DNA of 64,000 bases from Leguminivora glycinivorella (GCF_023078275.1 NC_062983.1:13075001-13139000), one strand, 5' to 3'; shown: positions 1 to 11,108, counted from the first letter of the stretch. Translations and numbers: made by a program. The notes: a model not told the origin generated them from the letters alone.

Positions 1-298
1 GAACCGGGAAATGAACTTGAAGGCTGTTATAAACCCTATAATTTATGAATTTATTATGCACACTATTGGCGCTTTGTAAATAATTTGTAATTGTTCAAAA
101 ATACTTCTTTTCATTCATAAAACATTGTATTGTGTAGTTACTAAATAGTCATAAGTTTAGCATTTCAATATGTGCAATATTACTTTTATGATTTACAAAG
201 TAATTGTTATTCCTGTAATTGTTTCTTCTGCTGTATGTTGTATTAAATATTGTATGTTTGCGCTGATGGCCAAGTTGCCAATGCTCCCAATAAATTAA
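1..298 (+). other. AT-rich sequence ending in a poly(A)-signal-like motif
   Basis: No coding frame is visible. The right end has AATAAA near 290 followed by a short A-run where the next element begins, so this could be the 3' untranslated end of a retroposon or of a gene lying to the left. Nothing here distinguishes the two. Confidence 0.3.
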
Positions 299-300
299 AA

Positions 301-866
301 AACCGGCCAAGAGCGTGTCGGGCCACGCTCAGTGTAGGGTTCCGTAGTTTTCCGTATTTTTCTCAAAAACTACTGAACCTATCAAGATCAAAATAATTTT
401 CCTAGAAAGTATTTATAAAGTTCTACTTTTGTGATTTTTTTCATATTTTTTGAACATATGGTTCAAAAGTTAGAGGGGGGGGGACGCACTTTTTTTTCCT
501 TTAGGAGCGATTATTTCCGAAAATATTAATATTATCAAAAAACGATCTTAGCAAACCCTTATTCATTTTTAAATACCTATCCAACAATATATCACACGTT
601 GGGGTTGGAATGAAAAAAAATAACAGCCCCCACTTTACATGTAGGGGGGGTACCCTAATAAAACATTTTTTTCCATTTTTTATTTTTGCACTTTATTGGC
701 GTGATTGATATACATATTGGTACCAAATTTCAGCTTTCTAGTGCTAACGGTTACTGAGATTATCCGCGGACGGACGGACGGACGGACGGACGGACGGACG
801 GACGGACGGACAGACAGACATGGCGAAACTATAAGGGTTCCTAGTTGACTACGGAACCCTAAAAAA
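301..866 (+). mobile_element. GGAC-microsatellite mobile element, copy I
   Basis: The copy runs from AACCGGCCAAGAGCGTGTCG through a TAGGGTTCCGTAG-type end to CTACGGAACCCTAA. Inside are a G-run near 475, a block of short homopolymers, and a GGAC tetranucleotide array of 11 units at about 767-811 followed by CAGACAGACATGG. It is collinear with copies at 46641-47246, 54761-55316 (both inverted) and 59152-59740. It has no coding capacity, so it must be moved by another element's enzymes. I recognise it as a widespread lepidopteran repeat but cannot name its superfamily. Confidence 0.85.
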
Positions 867-904
867 AATAGCTTTGTCAATTTGACACAAGGACTTAGCT
901 GAAA

Positions 905-1064
905 TGTCAATCGTTGACGCTAAACCATGGACTTTAAATCTATGCGCTAAACGCCGATCGAAATTCAGTCTAGCTCTGTCATGTCAATACTAAAAGTGAT
1001 AGAGATAAGTAGCTAAGCTACGATAACGATGTTATCATAATCGTTTGTGCATTTGGCTACGTGC
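905..1064. mobile_element. MITE of the TAGCCGAATG family (diverged copy)
   Basis: The right end reads CATTTGGCTACGTGCC and the interior has a tagctctgtc...gatagagata block shared with copies at 8727, 20043, 21678, 31214 and 59782. The left terminus is poorly preserved. Confidence 0.5.
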
Positions 1065-2740
1065 CCTGCCAAAAAATTAGATACAATTTTTACTTGTTTC
1101 AAAATGCTTTTTCTACTCACTTTTGTATCAAATTATAATCTTCATATACACCCCATAATGGCCTAATCGCCTTCAAAAGTTCTATACCTTACCTTAGACT
1201 TTGTCGTTACCTATGTCGATGTCGTTGTAATTGATGTTTGATATGTACGTAAACGCTGAATTTTAGGTTTTTAGTTTTCGTTTCACGTCAATTTATTAAA
1301 TACTTAGCCTGTTACTCAAGAATATTACAAAATAAACAAAGTCACAGAATGAAATACTTTATTTCAGTAATAGGATAATTTTTTTGAAGTTTTTCCTTTG
1401 GTTCACTTCTAATATATACCCACGAGTTATGGTGACTATAAGTACAAGTATTGTGTATTGAGGAACTAACATGCCCATGAATTGGTACTGTCTGCTGCTG
1501 TAGGTAATCAGTTGATTCTTAACTGCCTCATTCATTATCAATTTGAACAATCTTCTACGTTGGGTTTGCTGAATACCAATCGGCTGGCATGGAAATATTG
1601 TTTTCAATAATATCTTCTTTTTCTGAAAGCAACCAATATAATCATCTCAACTGTAGCTAAACAGTACAAAATGATGAATAATAAACCTAATTCATTACCT
1701 TTGTAAAAGTATCAAGCACTGGTTTCATCACTGGTTTATCTTTTTATCGAACTACTGACTAACTGCTACATTTAAGCTGTTCTTTAATTTCACGTAATAT
1801 TATACATTAATACATATTAGTCATAATTGCATTTAAAATTGCAAATATAATCGTGAAAATGTTGTGGGATTGTTATTATAATTTGACAGTAATGACACAT
1901 CAGAGTGAATTGGTGGTTTACTTTTACGTTAGTGACTGTCATGATTACTCACGTAAAGTATTGAGTTTTCACTAGAGACTGTCAAATTGTTCTGGTTCTA
2001 TTGACTTCATACAATCAGAAAGAGAGCGCCTTAGCTGTAAAGTTAGGAACGTATTAAAAACTCGGAGTAAACACGTTAATAACTTATGGTACCGATGAAA
2101 ATTTTAGTACGTGAGCGTTTCCGCTTGGAGCGCTGTTCAGTTTTTCCATACATTTTCCGTAACTCTCACTGAAAACGTAACGTATTTTTTCACTTAAAAA
2201 AGTCATGGTAAGGCTACTGTAGTATTTGACATAAGAAAAACAATATTTATAGATTTTGAGTATTAAAAGTGTATGATGACTACGTATTTTCGATTAAAAA
2301 TGTGTGTAATTTTTTATTTCATTTGGCCACTAAAAACGCTGTCAGCGATGAAGTGACGTCATCGAATTCGAACCTTACTGCATGTCAAAACAATTACTGA
2401 CATATTGAACTTTATGCCTTCATACTTAAAAAGTCAGAAAATATTGTTTTCGAGTAGAATGACCTGATTGCACAGAAAATCTATACCTAAGTAGATTAAC
2501 ATGACTGTGCTGTTTTCGCCTGATTACGTAAAAGTATATTTAAAAATATTTTTTGCTGTATGTGGTAATATTTTATTTCGGTTAATTGGACAGTACTTAA
2601 TCATATAGGACAGACTTTCAAAAAGGGTCAAGTAGCCTATTAACTTGATAATTATTTAGTTCTTATTACTTTACCGCGCTCGTACCTTACCTATAAATAA
2701 ACATAAACGATAGGCGGTTACAAATCTATCTATCCATCTA
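1065..2740. other. AT-rich sequence without recognisable genes
   Basis: I found no coding frame with family resemblance, no tRNA-like boxes and no clear inverted repeat. The open frame at 1359-1607 (minus) is compatible with chance in AT-rich DNA. Confidence 0.5.
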
Positions 2741-2791
2741 CATACAGGTAATACCTACTCGTACATATATGTACCAACAATGAGTGTGGAT

Positions 2792-2966
2792 GGAGGAAGC
2801 GGGAGAGGAAAGCCGATGAAAAGGTGGATGGACTGCGTGAGATACGATATGAAACGAATGCAAGTGACTGATGAGATGACGTCCGATAGACATGTATGGA
2901 AGAAAGAGACATGCTGCGCCGACCCCAAGTAATTGGGATAAGGGCAAGCGAATGATGATGATGATA
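2792..2966 (+). pseudogene. LINE 3' terminus (C-terminal ORF fragment)
   Basis: Read on the plus strand, codons from 2792 to the stop at 2930-2932 encode a basic C-terminal tail with the series KRWMDCVRYDM, EMTSDRHVWKKET and CCADPK. This is the usual end of a lepidopteran non-LTR retrotransposon endonuclease/reverse transcriptase. The stop is followed by a short spacer and a GATGAT-type tail typical of these 3' ends. Only about 46 codons remain, so the copy is a 5'-truncated, dead insertion. A second fragment of the same tail lies on the minus strand at 9977-10090. The frame on the opposite strand is a shadow. Confidence 0.8.
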
Positions 2967-3005
2967 AGTACCCACAATGTAGAAGCTAAGCTAGTTCATC
3001 ATACC

Positions 3006-3245
3006 GACCGGTCTGGCTCAGTCGGTAGTGACCCTGCACGCTGAGCCGCGGTTCTGGGTTCGAATCCCGGTCAAGGGCATTTATTTGTGTGATGAGCACA
3101 GATATTTGTTTCTGAGTCATGGATGTTTTCTATGTATTTATCTATTTAAGTATGTATATCGTCGCCTAGCACTCATAGTACAAGCTTTGCTTAGTTTGGG
3201 GCTAAGTTGTTCTGTGTAAGGTGTCCCCAATATTTATTATTATAA
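3006..3245 (+). mobile_element. tRNA-derived SINE, copy 1
   Basis: The head is tRNA-like, with an A-box-like TGGCTCAGTCGG at 3014-3025 and a B-box-like GGGTTCGAATCCC at 3056-3068. The body (atttatttgtgtgatgagca to ggctaagttg) ends in an ATTT/ATT repeat tail. It matches 3951-4207 (same strand) and 11275-11484 (inverted). The head does not fold with a matching acceptor stem, so it is not a tRNA gene. Confidence 0.88.
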
Positions 3246-3261
3246 ATAATAATAAATAAAT

Positions 3262-3400
3262 AAATATTATAGGACATTCTTACACAGATTGACTGAGGCC
3301 CACGGTAAGCTCAAGAAGGCTTGTGTTGTGGGTACTCAGACAACGATATATAAATAATATATAAATACTTATATACGTAGAAAACATCCATGACTACTAT
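3262..3400 (-). mobile_element. Truncated SINE, related subfamily
   Basis: In reverse orientation this carries the 3' body of a relative of the neighbouring SINE (cttacacagattgac, gtgggtactcagacaacg, agaaaacatccatgac) and stops before the tRNA head. It lies tail to tail with copy 1, separated only by their A/T-rich tails. Confidence 0.65.
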
Positions 3401-3660
3401 TATTATTATTTTATGTTAGTACCTACGGACAGTATGCAACTTAAGTACCAATACCAACGTCGCCATGCGAGCTGTACCTATAGAAATGTGGATACTTATG
3501 TTAGGTTAGGTTAGTATACAGTCACCTGCAATAATTTGTTGCATACCTAACGAAGGCCGCAAAAGTATCTGAAACGATTTTATTTATAGAGCTATACGAC
3601 ATATTTTGCAACCTTCAGAGAAAAACACGACAGCTATGCAGGTTAAGTAATGGCTACCAT

Positions 3661-3790
3661 TTTTTTTTTTTTTTTTTTTATGGGATAGGAGGCAAACGAG
3701 CAGACAGGTCGCCTGATGGTAAGCGATCACCGCCGCCCATGGACACCCGAAACACCAACATTTATGGCTGTATTAAAACAATTCCTCTGA
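3661..3790 (-). mobile_element. Retroposon 3' fragment with oligo(T) on the plus strand
   Basis: An 18-T run is followed by gggataggaggcaaacgagc and gcctgatggtaagcgatcac, a combination I know as the inverted 3' end of a common lepidopteran retroposon. Only about 130 bp is recognisable. A relative occurs at 5938-6070. Confidence 0.6.
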
Positions 3791-3950
3791 GATGCCACAA
3801 TGATACTATACTAAAATTACAGTGTCAAAAGAACCAGGGGCTCCACACGGTTTTCATTGATTTTTGACAAGGTTTGAATTGAAACTTCTAAGTATGAACC
3901 ACAGATAGAATTATATGACAAACTGCCACCGGTTCTTCAATGTTTTCGAC

Positions 3951-4207
3951 GACCGGTCTGGCTCAGTCGGTAGTGACTCTGCCTGCTAAGCCGCGGTCCT
4001 GGGTTCGAATCTCGGTAAGGGCATTTATTTGTGTGATGAGCATAGATATTTGTTCCTGAGTCATGGATGTTTTCTATGTATATGTATGTATTTATCTATT
4101 TAAGTATGTATATCGTCGCTTAGCACCCATAGTACAAGCTTTGCTTAGTTTGGGGCTAAGTTGATCTGTGTAAGGTGTCCACAATATTTATTTATTTATT
4201 TATTTTT
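3951..4207 (+). mobile_element. tRNA-derived SINE, copy 2
   Basis: This is a full-length copy with the tRNA-like head (ggctcagtcggtagtg, then gggttcgaatctcgg), the conserved body and a TTTA repeat tail. It differs from copy 1 by scattered substitutions and a short GTAT expansion near 4080. Confidence 0.9.
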
Positions 4208-5470
4208 ATCTCTATTCGTAAGAGCCATATTTTGAAAAATGAAGTAGGTAGGTACTTATTTTTTATGATTATTTTTAACATGGTCTAAAAACACTTTTTG
4301 CGAAATTTGATTTTAGTATAGGGACATACATATTATACATGAAATCAACATGTTTGGATTTAACTTTCACTCTTCTAAAACTTCAAGAGAGATTTTAATT
4401 TTAAACTGATTCAAACAAAAACTATGACCAAAAAACCAGTTATTGCGCCTAAAATTGTTCAACTTTGATGCCAAATATCACAGAAGCAATGAGATTTGGA
4501 GTAACTATGAGATACTATTTTACTAAAATACGATGTTGTTAATATGTTAAGCTTTAGAAATTATCATAATATCAACGGATTCTAATCGGTCATCGCAGGT
4601 GCAAGGTGGCGCAGGTCATCCCCTTAATGACAGAAACGTCCCAGTAATTATGGCAGTACTGTAGCTCTGTGAGACTATACCAAAGTTGGTGTTGCTCACA
4701 CGTGCCAATAATTAAAGCAAGTTCGGCCTGACCAGTCACATTAGAGGACATGTTAGACAACGTTCGTATTATATTTATATAAAGTGGTCGTCATCGAAAC
4801 CGACGAACAGGACTAACCTAACTTGGATAGAATATGGATACCTAACTTCTATAATGCAATTTAGTCTTACAATCTAAAAAGAGACATTAGCATCGTCCGT
4901 TTAACCATCTCTAATTCAATTAAGGAGCGTTCGAAGCTCGTTTGCATGAGTTTGCATTTTTAAGCGAGATTGAGGCGCTTTTCAAGTGAATTTTGACAAG
5001 TTGACGTCGCGCCGTGCTAGCGGCACCCGGAGGGCAAACTGTAATGAAGAATAATTTGACTGGACTACTGCGACTCGAATGCTAGCTGCATTTTTAATAA
5101 ATACTTTTTAGATTACTCTCGTAAAAATGCCAATTTGTGATTTTTTCAAGTTAGCATGTCGCTTACCATGTTGACGGAATTTTCTCGTATTTTTATTATT
5201 TATCTATTATTTTGAAAACAAACGGATTTTTAATATGTAAGATTTTTTTTATGCTTAAGCGACAATGTGGTACCTATTTTAAAACGGGTCATTTTTTGTA
5301 ACGAGGCAGTGTCGGTGACAAATTATAAAGCATAATCAACGTTATTTGAATTTTATTAAAAATATGCTGAAAGAATTTGGGTAGGGACTACATTTCATAA
5401 ATTTCGTTTAACGTAGCTTCATAAATTAATGCCTGTTATTAACATTAAGTCGGAAATCATACCAATGAAA
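4208..5470. other. AT-rich sequence without recognisable genes
   Basis: No coding, tRNA-like or inverted-repeat signal was found. A moderately GC-rich patch at 4920-5060 is not repeated elsewhere in the window. Confidence 0.45.
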
Positions 5471-5477
5471 GCAAGTT

Positions 5478-5712
5478 AAATATTTTTCAGTACAGATGGT
5501 GTTTTTTTTACGCACTAGTGCGAGAAGTGGTTCATTATATGCCAGGTCGAAACTTCGGAGGGTCATCTGTACTGAAAAACGTCGTACGATACGCGTGCAA
5601 AAAGGAAATTCGTAACTCGTGTCGATTTAAAACACTCCCTTCGGTCGTGTTTTAATTTATCGCCACTCGTTTCGAACTTCCTTTTTTACGCACTTGTATC
5701 GTAATGTACTAT
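5478..5712 (+). mobile_element. MITE-like repeat with CGCACTAGTGCG palindrome, copy A
   Basis: The copy starts at TTTTTCAGTACAGATGGTG and contains the perfect 12-bp palindrome CGCACTAGTGCG at 5511-5522. It goes on through gtcgaaacttcgg and a palindromic block around aacactcccttcggtcgtgtt, ending near cgcacttgtatcgtaatg. Related inverted copies are at 15430-15640 and 46300-46545. It encodes no protein. Confidence 0.65.
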
Positions 5713-5739
5713 TGATTGTTTAGTACGGTTGTTTATTGT

Positions 5740-5794
5740 ATAATAAAATACAAGTCACACACATAATTATCACAAATAGCTTGTATTTTATTAT
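5740..5794. repeat. Short perfect hairpin
   Basis: ATAATAAAATACAAG at 5740-5754 pairs exactly with CTTGTATTTTATTAT at 5780-5794 across a 25-nt loop. It lies just outside MITE copy A and may be part of the same insertion. Confidence 0.7.
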
Positions 5795-5937
5795 GTAATC
5801 CAGCCCATATTGAGATATTTTTAATAGACTACATTCGAAAGAATTATTTCATATTACCTACGAGTACCTACATATTATTTATTACCGTATTCAAACAATG
5901 CTTCTACATGAGCTGTAAATAATTTCACTGAAGTACT

Positions 5938-6070
5938 TTTTTTTTGTAATACTACGTCGGTGGCAAACAAGCATACAGTCTGCCTTATGGAAAGCGGTCA
6001 CCGTAACTTATGAACGACTGCAACTCAAGGAGTGTCACATGCGCGTTGCCAACCCATTAGAAACTTGTAC
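5938..6070 (-). mobile_element. Retroposon 3' fragment
   Basis: A T-run is followed by actacgtcggtggcaaacaa and ggaaagcggtcaccgtaac, the inverted 3' end of a second lepidopteran retroposon related in layout to 3661-3790. It is truncated at about 6070. Confidence 0.55.
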
Positions 6071-6299
6071 ACAATGTACACTCCCTTTTGCTGTGTTAAG
6101 TACACAGCAAAAAAGAGCCAAAATATGATGCCAAAGTACAGATATACAGATATACAGACTTTATTGGTAAATATAAAATATACATATTACACGTCATAGC
6201 CTTAAAACTAGTTAAAACAATTACACTGAATTCGTCCATTTTAAATGAAATTTGAAATTGAATTTTGAGTGAAATTTCTTCATACAAAATGTGATTTTT

Positions 6300-6620
6300 G
6301 ACACTGACATATCCCATGCCTCGTAACTGCTACGAGCATACCAGCTACGACGTAGCGTAAAACCACACCTCGGACACTGGCGATCAACTATATGAAAGGG
6401 ACGCGTTCCTACGCACACAGTCTAAGCTCGTGTAGGTGAACGCTTACTATGCTTGTATGAGAGATATTACAGGTCGACTGGTCGTGTTTTTGACAGGTAA
6501 CTGTGAGGTAACCGAGAGCGGGTGGGCGGCAGTTTCAGCGGGGAGCGGGAGTGGCCATACTGTACGATAGTACTGTTTATTACACTGCGGTAAAATAGTA
6601 AATAGTTGCTTACTGTCAGC
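6300..6620 (+). repeat. Probable interspersed repeat
   Basis: The run from cctcggacactggcgatcaa to gggcggcagtttcagcgggg is higher in GC than its surroundings, and I recall closely similar sequence from other lepidopteran assemblies. It has no second copy in this window, so the call rests on memory only. The small minus-strand frames across it carry no domain I recognise. Confidence 0.35.
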
Positions 6621-8635
6621 TACAGGCTGGTATTTAATTTGAAAGATGTCATCAGACTATTCTCAAACGTGACAACAATCAAATACGTGAAAATCTTCAA
6701 GGTCCTTTAATTAAAAGTTGGTAAATCTATTGATGATTTACATATGTAAAATATACAATAAACACAAATAGAACGAAATGTATTAATAAAGTTCAATGAT
6801 ATTTTCTGAATTATTTGTAAAACATGGAATCAATTAAAACAATTTTACTACACGGAAGTCACTCCTCAATAAATGGAAATATTATATTGCAAATAAGTAA
6901 TTTACGTTATTAAATATTCTCGATATTACAATTTGCTAGTATAGAACTGTAATTAAATGGAAAATCATTTTATTTTGTTTCCTCGTGTTTTATTTTTTCT
7001 AATTAATTATTTTAGATTTATTTTATATGTTTGTAAATGTAAGCAGTTGTTATTAAATATATTCTTCATTTTACTCATAACATGTTTTTAATTCTGTCGG
7101 ATCCAATTAAATGATTTTCAGGGATTATTTTACATTATGCTGGAAATTTATATGCATAATAAGCACACATGACGTAGATATGTCAAACATATGTATAAAA
7201 AGCCACTAAGTTCAATATTTACATAAAAATATTGCATCAATCATTGTATAATAAAGGAATCCGTGACAGCCAAAACGCATTTAATTAAATTGTCAGTGTG
7301 ACCACATATAATACTAGTATATATACCCAAACTTATACAAATGTTGGGCACTGTCCTAATATAACACGCTAAAATAAATATATGAGTGGCAAATGTAGCT
7401 TAGGAATGGATTTCGGGTTGAAAACTTTATGAAACCATGCATAAAGTTTGATGGAAAACCTAGTTTGTAGAAAGGAAATCACTAGATCTAAATGTCTGCG
7501 ATAGCGATGCGATGTCCATCCCCAGCGAGGCTTGGAGGCAGTTTCGAATGCAAAATTCGATATTTGAATTTCAAAATACTCGACAACGTCCGGGCCGTTA
7601 CGGTAAAAACTGCAGTGGGACTATTTTGATACTTAATGTTATTAGCTCGCGGTTTTATGCGTTAGACGCAGCGCAAACGTGCGATCACGAGATGTATGAA
7701 AACGGAAAAAGCGTTTACCGTAGTGTTACGTTATTTCCCCTGAATCTCGTGGAACGTATATAATTAACCTTACGTAAATCAAGTAAAACCTCCACGCTTT
7801 AATTTTTTTTTATCGATTAACTTTTTTTTGTATGAATGTTGGGAAAATTTTGCCAGACCGACATATATCTCATATTATTAATATTAAATTATCATAAAAG
7901 CATCAATTAGAACAGTTAATATTTATTTACTTAATAACTTCCATATGTGACAGTAAAAATAAGTACTGCTAATTGTAGGTTAGTCTAAAAAGGAGGCGTT
8001 TCATATTGAACATGCAAAGCAAATAATAAACTTCTATTCTGTACGATAACGAGTCATCGGACCTGAGCAGCAATCTGGCGTACTGCGATTTTCTCCATTG
8101 TCTAGCAGCCGTGTCGCAGAATACCTCTTATGATTCGTTCCGGCATTCAAATAAAATAAGAGCGCGGAAGTGACGCCGGAGCGTCTATTGGCTATACTTT
8201 TCATGAATACTGCAATCGGAACTTGGCTGACACACTTTTGAGCACTTATTCTACCGAAAGTACTTACTCGTTTTTAGAATACGTAAACATAGATAAAAAT
8301 GCAAAATGCTCATGAATTTTAATATAGAAAAATATTCCTACTAGTTTATTAAAATTGTAATAAAACTAAAATCTTCCATATACAATACAGATTGGATTTG
8401 TCAGTGTCAAAGTGAATTTGGTTGAAGGAAAGACATATTTGAGAATTAAATATTCGATTCAGACTTGAATGGATACCTAAATCACGCATTTCGCAAAATC
8501 TACAAAGAAAAAGCGCTGTCGACATACATTATTCAATTGGTTAGGTATGTATAATTGTTTAAGGTTGATTATGTATAAAAATATTTATAATCTGAAAAAG
8601 AAATAACCTTATACCAGAATGGATTTACCTGAGTT
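6621..8635. other. AT-rich sequence without recognisable genes
   Basis: The 83-codon frame at 7512-7763 (plus) lies in a slightly GC-richer patch but shows no domain, splice context or repeat. No other signal was found. Confidence 0.4.
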
Positions 8636-8639
8636 TGAG

Positions 8640-8945
8640 GTTAAGCGACACATGTGTGGTTTGACAGATTAGCCAAAGGCAAAGATGTGGCCTACGATGG
8701 AGTGAGCTCGCCCAGAAGATGCCTGTGTGCGTAGCCGAATGCACAAACGCTCACGATAATGTCTCTTTCGTATCTATCTCTATCGCGCTTGCATATTGGA
8801 GCGACAGAGCCAGACTGCATTTCTGCGGCTACGAGGCCAGTTCACCCTAGATTTGAAAGTTGCCGGGTTATATTCATGAGCTCGGAAATATAGCCGCCGG
8901 CAAGGAATTCTACTCCTTGGCAGTGCGCATAAGAAAAGAATATAT
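8640..8945 (+). mobile_element. Old LINE-like repeat split by a MITE
   Basis: The left part (8640-8726, cctacgatggagtgagctcg to gaagatgcctgt) and the right part (8837-8945, ttcaccctagatttgaaagt to cagtgcgcataagaaa) read as one lepidopteran repeat if 8727-8836 is removed. The inserted piece is a separate MITE. Its polarity is inferred from remembered relatives. Confidence 0.5.
8727..8836. mobile_element. MITE of the TAGCCGAATG family, nested
   Basis: It begins GTAGCCGAATGCACAAACGC and ends GCGGCTACGAGGCC, with the shared interior tctatctctatcgcg and gcgacagagccagactgc. It is a short copy of the family at 20043 and 31214. Confidence 0.75.
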
Positions 8946-9480
8946 ATTTTTTTCTTATACTGACATCAATCTTGTACTGAGATATTATTTAAAGCGACTT
9001 AGTAAACAATAAATAATTGCCTTGTCATTAAGTCGGTCATTGGTACAATATTTTATTGGGTAATGAAATTTCAACAAAAATATTTTACACTAAATTGTTA
9101 GCCTAAAACCTAACCTATATTTTTTCAAATCTTAGTGAAGAAACACAATCTCGATCAAATGTATACAAAGGTTTTAAAACCGTTCATACACCATTTAGCC
9201 CGGCTCCGGCGGAGCCTATCTCCTCGCGCCTCCGCCATAAAAGAAACTACTATGCGCAATTTCACAGTTGTAGGTTCCGAAGATAAAAATATAATGGAAG
9301 CGGCTCAGGAGGCTTTGGCGGGCTACGAATGTTTACTTTTATTTTAAGGTTTATAGTGTAAAGGCCTGGGAGACCTTTTCAATCTTAGATAAATTAGTTT
9401 TCTGTTTTGGTTACGAGACAGTTTAGTTAAGTAAGTAGATAGTTTTTGTCTGTGAATGGGTAGGTATCGAGTTTTTATTC
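8946..9480. other. No assignable gene
   Basis: A 70-codon plus-strand frame at 9135-9347 has no recognisable domain and starts at GTG. It lies just outside the exon cluster that follows. I could not find splice-bounded coding sequence on the minus strand here. Confidence 0.35.
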
Positions 9481-9488
9481 CAGAAAAT

Positions 9489-9692
9489 CGTGGCAGGCTA
9501 TGAAAGCCGGTCGTCATGGGGACTGACCCGTTCTCCAGATGTAGACAACTGTAGACTCACCTATATCAGCCGCGACGGCCGCGTGCAGCAGGTCAGTGAG
9601 CAGCTCGGGCTCGTGGCAGGCTATAGTGAGCCGGTCGTCATGGAAACTGACCCGCCCTCCAGTTGTAGACAACTGTAGAGTGTAGACTCACC
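9489..9692 (-). repeat. Two tandem partial duplicates of the neighbouring exon
   Basis: On the minus strand two further copies of the exon's 3' half follow it. Copy 2 (about 9662-9561) keeps an open frame (HDDRLTIACHEPELLTDLL) and its own donor, ATAG then GTGAGTCTACA. Copy 3 (about 9539-9489) is cut short and reads into a TAG stop after HDDRLS. Offsets between equivalent positions are 131 and 123 bp. Each copy begins at a CTGGAG-like junction, suggesting successive unequal duplication. Whether copy 2 is spliced cannot be told from the sequence: no convincing acceptor directly precedes it. Confidence 0.8.
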
Positions 9693-9917
9693 TATATCAG
9701 CCGCGCCGGCCGCGTGCAGTAGATCAGCGAGTAACTCAGGCTCGTGGCAGGCTATCGCGAGCCGGTCGTCGTGGAGACTGAGCCGCGCGCCCTCCAGCTC
9801 GCCGGGCGCCGCCTCTCGCAGCTGCAGCGCCACGGCGCCCTCGCCGCCGACCGCGGCGCTGTACATCAGCACCGCGCGCGGCGAGAACGTCGGCAGCGGC
9901 AGCCGTGTTGTTGCCAC
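9692..9917 (-). CDS. Internal exon of an unidentified cellular gene
   Basis: This is a 226-bp GC-rich exon on the minus strand. It is preceded by an acceptor (TATTGTCTTCAG) and followed by a consensus donor (ATAG then GTGAGT). It enters in phase 0 and leaves after the first base of a codon. The 75 codons read VATTRLPLPTFSPRAVLMYS, a Gly/Ala-rich stretch, then ARLSLHDDRLAIACHEPELL and ADLLHAAGAADI. Strong G/C third positions and bounded splice sites set it apart from the AT-rich surroundings. I do not recognise the family; the alternating hydrophobic pattern suggests a globular beta/alpha protein, but that is inference. Upstream and downstream exons were not found within the window. Two partial tandem copies lie immediately 3'. 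Confidence 0.65.
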
Positions 9918-9976
9918 CTGAAGACAATACAAACAATATACGTAAATACAAATCTTCCTCCTACCCTTATCCCACG

Positions 9977-10090
9977 TTATGTGGGGTCGGTACAACATGT
10001 CTTCCTCTTCCATTCTCCGCTATCTTTCGTCATCTCAACACTCACATCTTTCTTTCTCATATCCTCTTTCACATAATCCATCCAAAATAT
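9977..10090 (-). pseudogene. LINE 3' terminus (C-terminal ORF fragment)
   Basis: On the minus strand the codons before the stop at 9977-9979 spell FWMDYVKEDMRKK, EMTKDSGEWKRK and TCCTDPT. This is the same LINE C-terminal tail as at 2792-2932. The downstream sequence (cgtgggataagggtaggagg) matches the usual 3' continuation. Only about 35 codons survive. It sits in the presumed intron upstream of the exon at 9692-9917. Confidence 0.75.
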
Positions 10091-10161
10091 AAATGATTTA
10101 TTGAAATAGATATTGGTACTGTGGTTACTCGTAAATATTAACTTATTAGGAAAAAGGTACT

Positions 10162-10397
10162 TAAGGTCAATACGGATAAGTGTCTCATAAGTGAAGTATT
10201 TCGGTTGAAACAATGATTGAGTGTTTATTGAGAGTTCATATGTTTACTGTTAGTAATAGTGAGTAGCATGTAGCAAAAGTATGAAATCCAAAAAAAAAAC
10301 ACCTGTGAGAATGAGTAAAAAGGCCAAATGTAAAGGCCAGACATATTTCCCCTTATTAGTCTTATTAAGTTTTACGCACTTATCCGTATTGACCTTA
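10162..10397. mobile_element. MITE with 20-bp terminal inverted repeats
   Basis: TAAGGTCAATACGGATAAGT at the left is matched by its complement acttatccgtattgacctta at the right. The 236-bp unit has no coding frame. The interior contains an A-run and no repeat found elsewhere in the window. Confidence 0.75.
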
Positions 10398-10402
10398 CCT
10401 AT

Positions 10403-10505
10403 ACACCCTGTTTTTATTGAATTCCGTTAACTTTAAGGGAAGGTTCTTTAGATCAAATACAATTATTTTTTCTAAGAAACTAGCGTCTTAACTCTTACGG
10501 TTATC
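10403..10505 (+). mobile_element. Single end of the TACACC...GAATTCCGTTAACTT element family
   Basis: TACACCCTGTTTTTATTG then aattccgttaactt repeats the left end of the complete element at 24500-24866. No matching right end follows, so this is a truncated copy. Confidence 0.6.
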
Positions 10506-11108
10506 GAGTTATTAAACAAATAAAGATAATTACTGAACACGTGTGTGACAGCCTTTATTAATTCCTAATGTTATTTGTTCTGACATGTGCAGTCAATCAC
10601 TTGACGCTAACTTGAATGTTATTCTTAAGGGTCTCTCACACTACTAAATTCATTTATTATGTATGAAAATGATGAAAATTTTTTTTTGCAAATTTGACTA
10701 AAAGTGATATACAGATTGGTTCCTGATAATGAACCTAGCTACGTGTCGAATTTAACGGAAAACAAAAAAAAAACGGTGTATGCATGTAGTTATCATGTGG
10801 GGCAAAGCTTGCGACTTCACCTCGAAAAACACCATGGAAGCACGAACGCTGACGTCTTGAATTGTTTAGGCATGGGTGTCCTATTTTATGGTATATGTAG
10901 GTGCGTTGTACAAAGATTAGATGCCGACTGTTGACGTGCAAAGAAGACCACAACATAATCGTATGTAGTAAGGCATTCCGATATCAAATTTACTTTTTCA
11001 AGCCCTACCCTAGGTCTATTTTATTTATATTATTATATTATTAATATTTGTACATGGATTTCTAATATCTCCAGTAATTTCTCCAGTAATTTCGCTGGCT
11101 TGGTTGAA
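10506..11108. other. No recognisable genes
   Basis: The frames at 10704-10934 (plus) and 10735-10956 (minus) overlap on opposite strands and neither resembles a known protein. Confidence 0.4.

Noticed and set aside
3006..3080. tRNA gene candidate (A and B boxes); likewise at 3951, 11109 and 19297
   Set aside because: Acceptor stems do not pair and the sequences continue into conserved SINE bodies with A/T-rich repeat tails. These are SINE heads.
3498..3513. TTAGG-like repeats suggesting a telomeric tract
   Set aside because: Only about three imperfect units occur in ordinary sequence, too short to indicate a telomere.
9135..9347. 70-codon plus frame next to the exon cluster as an extra exon
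   Set aside because: Opposite strand to the supported exon, GTG start, no splice-site pair and no domain.
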